From Clostridia bacterium (GTDB taxonomy: Bacteria > Bacillota_A > Clostridia > Oscillospirales > CAG-272), in the NCBI GenBank assembly GCA_017407885.1, contig JAFQVU010000067.1, positions 1 through 5,312 on the forward strand: a stretch of DNA of 5,312 nucleotides. The letters are read 5' to 3'. Both the position numbers and the translations under genes were made by a program. Position 1 is the first letter of the stretch. Each line of letters opens with the position of its first letter. The notes beneath the pieces are model-generated. The model was not told where the DNA came from. It searched no databases and was given only the letters and a program-made list of their open reading frames with translations. Shown piece by piece: positions 4,605-5,312 of this stretch.

Positions 4605-5312
4605 TTAATCTTTTTCGTTTGTTTGATTGTATGTCGGGAACAACTCACGCCAAACATCAGTGTGCGCCTCGCAATCAAGGTTGTGAGCAAACATTGCATT
4701 GTCACGCTCACTCGCTCCGTCTACACATGCGGCTTTTATACGGCCTATGTAAAGCTCGCTGTTATCAACACAGAATTTATGCCATCCCTCGCGCCATTTG
4801 CCGTTTGCAATTGTTTTGCTGCGCTCTGCAAATGCACGGAGTATTTCGTCTTTATCTTCACCAACAGCAAGGCGGATGCCGCCATCATTTACGCGGATCG
4901 GCACAAATTCCACTTCATTTGCAGTGGTATCATATTTTACCGCAAGACCGGTCTTCCACATTTCAAGGTCATATAAGTTTACAAAGTTGAAATTTCCCTG
5001 ACCGTAGAGGATGTGCGAGCCGTTATACTTTTCGTATGTACCTATGCAATGGCTGTGCTGGGTGAGTATAAGGTCAGCGCCGGCTCTTGCCATAGCGCGG
5101 CAGACACGCATAAGACGTGGGGAAGGATACTCGCAAAGCTCCTTTCCGCCATGATACGCTACAACAACGCGGTCTGCGGTATTTTTTGCTTCACGGATGT
5201 CTTCAATAGTGTCGAATTCGTCAAACGGACGTGATCCCATACGATCCTCGAGTGCGTATGAATATTCGCGCTCGCAGACAGCGATTACACAGATTTTTTC
5301 TCCGTTTTTCTC
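4605..5312 (-). CDS. CapA-family protein (PGA_cap, metallophosphatase-like), 5' part outside window
   Basis: The C-terminal 235 residues of a CapA/poly-gamma-glutamate-synthesis-like protein are visible. The frame runs off the right edge with no start in the upstream part (EKNGEKICVIAVCEREYSYA). The Met at 5240 is internal, because family-typical sequence continues upstream of it. Motifs, numbered from the first visible residue, are VVVAYHGGKE (49-58), LTQHSHCIG (83-91, two histidines of the metallophosphatase fold) and LYGQGNFNF (102-110). These correspond to the H.G.E, G.H.H and YSLGNF signatures. The N-terminal metal-binding motifs would lie outside the window, and full-length family members run to about 350-400 residues. 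CapA relatives include a capsule poly-gamma-glutamate assembly protein, but most clostridial members have no tested function and no capB or capC is seen here. It converges on the DUF1540 gene. Confidence 0.88.
   Translation of the reverse strand, partial: EKNGEKICVIAVCEREYSYALEDRMGSRPFDEFDTIEDIREAKNTADRVVVAYHGGKELCEYPSPRLMRVCRAMARAGADLILTQHSHCIGTYEKYNGSHILYGQGNFNFVNLYDLEMWKTGLAVKYDTTANEVEFVPIRVNDGGIRLAVGEDKDEILRAFAERSKTIANGKWREGWHKFCVDNSELYIGRIKAACVDGASERDNAMFAHNLDCEAHTDVWRELFPTYNQTNEKD

Noticed and set aside
4586..5234. Several plus-strand frames opposite the CapA-like gene
   Set aside because: Composition is unlike a protein of the region, frames overlap each other, and the minus strand carries the CapA signatures.

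Overview
The window looks like a chromosomal segment of an anaerobic Firmicute, probably a gut-type clostridium (Oscillospirales/Ruminococcaceae-like). The evidence is the mid-40s %GC coding DNA with AT-rich spacers, strong GGAGG-type ribosome sites, near-consensus sigma-A promoters, a DUF1540 cysteine-rich small protein, and a CapA-family protein of the kind common in these bacteria. This taxonomic call is inference. No rRNA, tRNA, CRISPR array, transposase or phage gene is visible.

Layout, left to right. Bases 1-1365 (minus) hold altronate dehydratase UxaA, lacking only its last few codons at the window edge. It overlaps the 3' end of tagaturonate reductase UxaB (1346-2662, minus). Together these are consecutive steps of D-galacturonate (pectin sugar) breakdown: tagaturonate to altronate to 2-keto-3-deoxygluconate. 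Upstream of uxaB lies a stretch of about 190 bases (2663-2854) made almost entirely of back-to-back palindromes. The last of these is the probable terminator of the next gene. A free-standing acyl carrier protein gene (2869-3093, minus) follows, with its own promoter.

A divergent spacer (3094-3336) carries two convincing promoters facing away from each other. One drives acpP. The other, a perfect TTGACA-17-TATAAT, drives a ROK/NagC-type transcription regulator (3337-4227, plus) whose sugar-kinase-like domain has lost the catalytic aspartate and the zinc motif. A short cysteine-rich DUF1540 protein (4310-4504, plus) follows. A long bidirectional terminator (4511-4558) separates it from the 3' part of a CapA-family metallophosphatase-like protein (4605 to beyond 5312, minus).

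How they may work together: uxaB and uxaA form a translationally coupled pair. The ROK regulator is the only regulator in view and is a reasonable candidate to sense a sugar acid or sugar and control uxaBA, but acpP lies between them and nothing in the sequence proves the link. acpP, DUF1540 and CapA look like neighbours rather than pathway partners. The least explained part of the window is the palindrome cluster in front of uxaB. It could be a dispersed repeat/MITE-like insertion or a structured 5' leader, and its last hairpin places the likely uxaB ribosome site in a 3-base loop directly before the start codon.
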